Shown in pieces: positions 2,841-5,615 of a stretch of DNA of 5,615 bases. How positions within the stretch are numbered: the first letter of the stretch is position 1; each line of letters starts with the position of its first letter. The stretch is from Candidatus Melainabacteria bacterium (lineage in GTDB: Bacteria; Actinomycetota; Actinomycetes; Mycobacteriales; Pseudonocardiaceae). A program made the translations under genes and the position numbers. Under the pieces are notes generated by a model. That model did no database searches, had not been told where the DNA came from, and saw only the letters and a program-made list of their open reading frames with translations. Location: contig CAJCJE010000697.1 in NCBI GenBank assembly GCA_903970565.1, forward strand, positions 1 through 5,615, in the 5' to 3' direction.

Positions 2841-5615
2841 ATGAGCACCGATCGCATCTCCTTGGCGGCGTTGGAACACGGCACGCCGTTCGTCGACCGT
2901 CATATCGGCCCCCGTCCCGTCGAACTCGACGCGATCCTGGCGACCATCGGCGTCTCCTCCCTGGACGAACTCGCCGAGCGCGCCGTTCCGGCCTCCATCC
3001 GCGACACCGATCTCGCCCTCGCCGACCTCGGCCTGCCCGAGCCGGCGACCGAGACCGAGGCCCTGGCCGAACTGCGCGCGCTGGCCGCGACCAACCGGCC
3101 GATGGTGCAGATGATCGGCCTGGGCTACCACGGCACGGTCACCCCGCCGGTCATCCGGCGCAACGTGCTGGAGAGCCCGGCCTGGTACACCGCGTACACG
3201 CCCTACCAGCCGGAGATCTCCCAGGGCCGGCTCGAAGCGCTGCTGAACTTCCAGACGATGGTCGGCGACCTGGCCGGCCTGCCGGTGGCCAACGCCTCCA
3301 TGCTGGACGAGGCGACCGCCGCCGCCGAGGCGATGACCCTGCTGCGCCGGGCCGGAAAGACGACGTCCGACCGGTTCCTGGTGGACGCCGACACGCTGCC
3401 GCAGACCATCGCGGTCATCCGGACCAGGGCCGAGCCGCTCGGTATCGAGATCACCGTCGCTGATCTGACCGACGGCCTGCCCGACGGCGAGTTCTTCGGC
3501 GTGCTGCTGTCCTACCCCGGCACCTCCGGCGCGGTGCGCGACCACGAGGCACTGATCACCGCGACGCACGAGGCGGGCGCGATGGCCGTGGTCGCGGCCG
3601 ACCCGCTGGCCCTGACCCTGCTGCGCGCGCCCGGCGAGATCGGCGCGGACGCGGTCGTCGGCTCGACCCAGCGCTTCGGCGTGCCGATGGGTTTCGGCGG
3701 TCCGCACGCCGGCTATCTCGCGGTGCGCGCCGGTCTCGAACGCCACCTGCCCGGCCGGCTGGTCGGCGTGAGCATCGACGCCGACGGCGCGCTGGCCTAC
3801 CGGCTGGCGTTGCAGACCCGTGAGCAGCACATCCGTCGGGAGAAGGCGACCAGCAACATCTGCACCGCGCAGGTCCTGCTCGCGGTGATCGCCTCCATGT
3901 ACGCGGTCTACCACGGGCCGGAGGGCCTGCGGGCCATCGCGACCAGGGTGAACCGGATGGCCGGCGCCCTCGCGCAGGGCCTGCGCGGCATTCCGGGCGT
4001 TCGGGTCGAGCACGAGGCGTTCTTCGACACCGTGCTGGCCACCGTGCCCGGCCGCGCCGATGAGGTTTTCGCGCAGGCTCGGGAGCGCGGGGTGAACCTG
4101 CGCCGGGTCGACGCCGACCAGGTCGCCGTCTCCTGCGACGAGACCACCACCAGGGCGCACCTGCGGTCGGTGCTGGCCGCGTTCGGCGGCGCGGACCCCG
4201 ACATCGACATCGACGCGCTCGACGTGGCCGCCCCCGATCCGCTCGCCGCGACCGGTCTCGGCCGCACCAGCGAGTACCTGACCCACCCGGTGTTCCACGC
4301 GCACCGTTCGGAAACCGCGCTGCTGCGCTATCTCCGGGCGCTGTCGGACAAGGACGTCGCGCTGGACCGCAGCATGATCCCGCTCGGCTCCTGCACGATG
4401 AAGCTCAACGCGACCGCCGAGATGGAGCCGATCACCTGGCCGGAGTTCGCCGACCTGCACCCGTTCGCGCCGGCCGAGGACGCCGCCGGGCTGCTGCGGA
4501 TCGTCACCGACCTCCAGGACTGGCTGGCCGGCATCACCGGGTACCACTCGATCAGCCTCCAGCCCAACGCCGGCAGCCAGGGCGAGTTCGCCGGTCTGCT
4601 GGCCATTCGCGGCTACCACCACAGTCGCGGCGAGGCCGCCCGCGACATCTGCCTGATCCCCTCCAGCGCGCACGGCACCAACGCGGCCAGCGCGGTGATG
4701 GCCGGGATGCGGGTGGTCGTGGTGCGCTGCGACGAGCACGGCAACATCGACCTCGACCACCTGCGCCAGGTCACCGACGCGCACCGGGCCGACCTCGCCG
4801 CGATCATGATCACCTACCCGTCCACGCACGGCGTGTACGAGGACACCGTGCGCGAGGTCTGCGAGATCGTGCACGACGCGGGCGGCCAGGTCTACGTCGA
4901 CGGCGCGAACCTCAACGCGCTGATCGGCCTCGCCCGGTTCGGCAAGTTCGGTTCGGACGTCTCGCACCTGAACCTGCACAAGACCTTCTGCATTCCGCAC
5001 GGCGGCGGTGGGCCGGGCATCGGGCCGATCGGGGTGCGCGAGCACCTGGCCCCGTTCCTGCCCAACCACCCGCTCCAGCCCGCCGCCGGTCCGGCCACCG
5101 GACCCGGTCCGGTCTCGGCGGCCCCGTGGGGCAGCGCGTCCATCCTGCCGATCTCCTGGGCCTACGTGCGGATGATGGGCGCCGAGGGCCTGCGCAAGGC
5201 CACGCTGACCGCGGTCGCGTCCGCCAACTACGTGGCGCGGCGGCTGGCCGGGCACTTCGAGGTGCTCTACACCGGTGCCGGCGGCTTCGTCGCGCACGAG
5301 TGCATCCTGGACCTGCGGCCGATCACCAAGGCCACCGGCGTCACCGTGGACGACGTGGCCAAGCGGCTGGCCGACTACGGTATGCACGCGCCGACGATGT
5401 CCTTCCCGGTGGCCGGCACGCTGATGGTCGAGCCGACCGAGAGCGAGGACCTTGCCGAACTGAACCGCTTCTGCACCGCGATGATCGCCATCCGGCAGGA
5501 GATCGACAAGGTGGGCGACGGCCTGTGGCCCGCCGACGACAACCCGCTGCGCAACGCCCCGCACACGGCCACGGAATTGCTGGCGGAGCGGTGGGAACAT
5601 CCCTATACAAGGTTG
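2841..5615 (+). CDS. gcvP: Glycine dehydrogenase (decarboxylating), P-protein of the glycine cleavage system, 3' end missing
   Basis: The PLP enzyme that decarboxylates glycine and passes the aminomethyl group to the lipoyl arm of GcvH; GcvT and the L-protein complete the cycle, giving CO2, ammonia, 5,10-methylene-THF and NADH. It acts in the cytoplasm. There are 925 codons open at the window end; with M. tuberculosis GcvB at 941 residues, only a few dozen are missing. The start at 2841 has GGAGG 8 bases upstream. The N-terminal half shows FVDRHIGP (17-24), the [16 protein letters not shown] region, [18 protein letters not shown] (from 275) and [18 protein letters not shown] (from 327). The C-terminal half, from about 458, holds GSCTMK (516-521), YPSTHG (659-664), DGANLNA (from 687) and the PLP-binding Lys714 in HLNLHKTF, then a Gly-rich loop, AAPWGSA and [21 protein letters not shown]. 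This is the fused single-chain form, not the split GcvPA/GcvPB type. All key motifs are intact. It is controlled by the glycine riboswitch upstream; no gcvT or gcvH is in the window. Confidence 0.98.
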   Translation, partial: MSTDRISLAALEHGTPFVDRHIGPRPVELDAILATIGVSSLDELAERAVPASIRDTDLALADLGLPEPATETEALAELRALAATNRPMVQMIGLGYHGTVTPPVIRRNVLESPAWYTAYTPYQPEISQGRLEALLNFQTMVGDLAGLPVANASMLDEATAAAEAMTLLRRAGKTTSDRFLVDADTLPQTIAVIRTRAEPLGIEITVADLTDGLPDGEFFGVLLSYPGTSGAVRDHEALITATHEAGAMAVVAADPLALTLLRAPGEIGADAVVGSTQRFGVPMGFGGPHAGYLAVRAGLERHLPGRLVGVSIDADGALAYRLALQTREQHIRREKATSNICTAQVLLAVIASMYAVYHGPEGLRAIATRVNRMAGALAQGLRGIPGVRVEHEAFFDTVLATVPGRADEVFAQARERGVNLRRVDADQVAVSCDETTTRAHLRSVLAAFGGADPDIDIDALDVAAPDPLAATGLGRTSEYLTHPVFHAHRSETALLRYLRALSDKDVALDRSMIPLGSCTMKLNATAEMEPITWPEFADLHPFAPAEDAAGLLRIVTDLQDWLAGITGYHSISLQPNAGSQGEFAGLLAIRGYHHSRGEAARDICLIPSSAHGTNAASAVMAGMRVVVVRCDEHGNIDLDHLRQVTDAHRADLAAIMITYPSTHGVYEDTVREVCEIVHDAGGQVYVDGANLNALIGLARFGKFGSDVSHLNLHKTFCIPHGGGGPGIGPIGVREHLAPFLPNHPLQPAAGPATGPGPVSAAPWGSASILPISWAYVRMMGAEGLRKATLTAVASANYVARRLAGHFEVLYTGAGGFVAHECILDLRPITKATGVTVDDVAKRLADYGMHAPTMSFPVAGTLMVEPTESEDLAELNRFCTAMIAIRQEIDKVGDGLWPADDNPLRNAPHTATELLAERWEHPYTRL

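Noticed and set aside
2810..3463. A 217-codon + frame starting at ATG 2810 upstream of gcvP
   Set aside because: It is out of frame with gcvP and is a frame shadow rich in Arg and Pro; the ribosome site at 2828-2832 serves the ATG at 2841.
2733..5600. A 955-codon open frame on the - strand across almost all of gcvP
   Set aside because: GC-rich third positions of gcvP suppress stops in the opposite strand. The translation is repetitive in Arg, Gly, His, Gln and Val with no recognisable domain, and gcvP on the + strand has every family motif.

Overview
The window looks like a chromosomal segment of a high-GC actinobacterium, most likely of the Pseudonocardiales/Mycobacteriales type. This rests on strong GC bias at third codon positions, a GTG start, hairpin-rich intergenic regions, and proteins that closely resemble the Mycobacterium tuberculosis Rv1828-Rv1829-Rv1830-Rv1832 set as I remember it. 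All genes lie on the + strand. The window cuts into the first gene at its 5' end and the last gene at its 3' end.

Layout: (1) 2-670, the end of a MerR-family regulator of the FtsR/Rv1828 type, with a terminator-like hairpin directly after its stop. (2) 671-968, an intergenic stretch with two compact inverted repeats (767-780 and 797-813) and then a probable 30-codon leader ORF (880-972). The leader has a strong ribosome binding site, and its stop overlaps the next start as ATGA. (3) 969-1442, a bifunctional-nuclease-domain (DUF151) protein of the Rv1829 type. (4) 1443-1836, a 394-base intergenic region with a strong intrinsic terminator, a near-perfect spaced palindrome, a sigma-70-type promoter, and a leader with two strong hairpins. 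(5) 1837-2412, a second MerR-family regulator of the Rv1830 (ResR/McdR) type. (6) 2413-2840, a 428-base intergenic region holding a tandem glycine riboswitch. (7) 2841 to the window end, gcvP, the P-protein (glycine decarboxylase) of the glycine cleavage system, lacking only its last few dozen codons.

How it fits together: the riboswitch is directly in front of gcvP, so glycine should control synthesis of the enzyme that breaks it down. The two MerR proteins and the DUF151 protein belong to a gene neighbourhood conserved in actinobacteria. There, the relatives of the first and third genes are linked to cell division and growth control (FtsR and ftsZ in Corynebacterium; ResR and whiB2 in mycobacteria). 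Each of these genes has its own intergenic control region, so this is a conserved cluster rather than one simple operon.

The most notable features are in the RNA and regulatory sequences, not the proteins. They are: a 17-base tandem duplication in the second glycine aptamer that folds into two GNRA-capped hairpins whose only differences preserve the structure; a possible helix joining the aptamer's end to the sequence just before the gcvP ribosome binding site; the coupled leader ORF before the DUF151 gene; and the long palindrome upstream of the resR-type promoter. I see no mobile element, CRISPR array, tRNA or rRNA.
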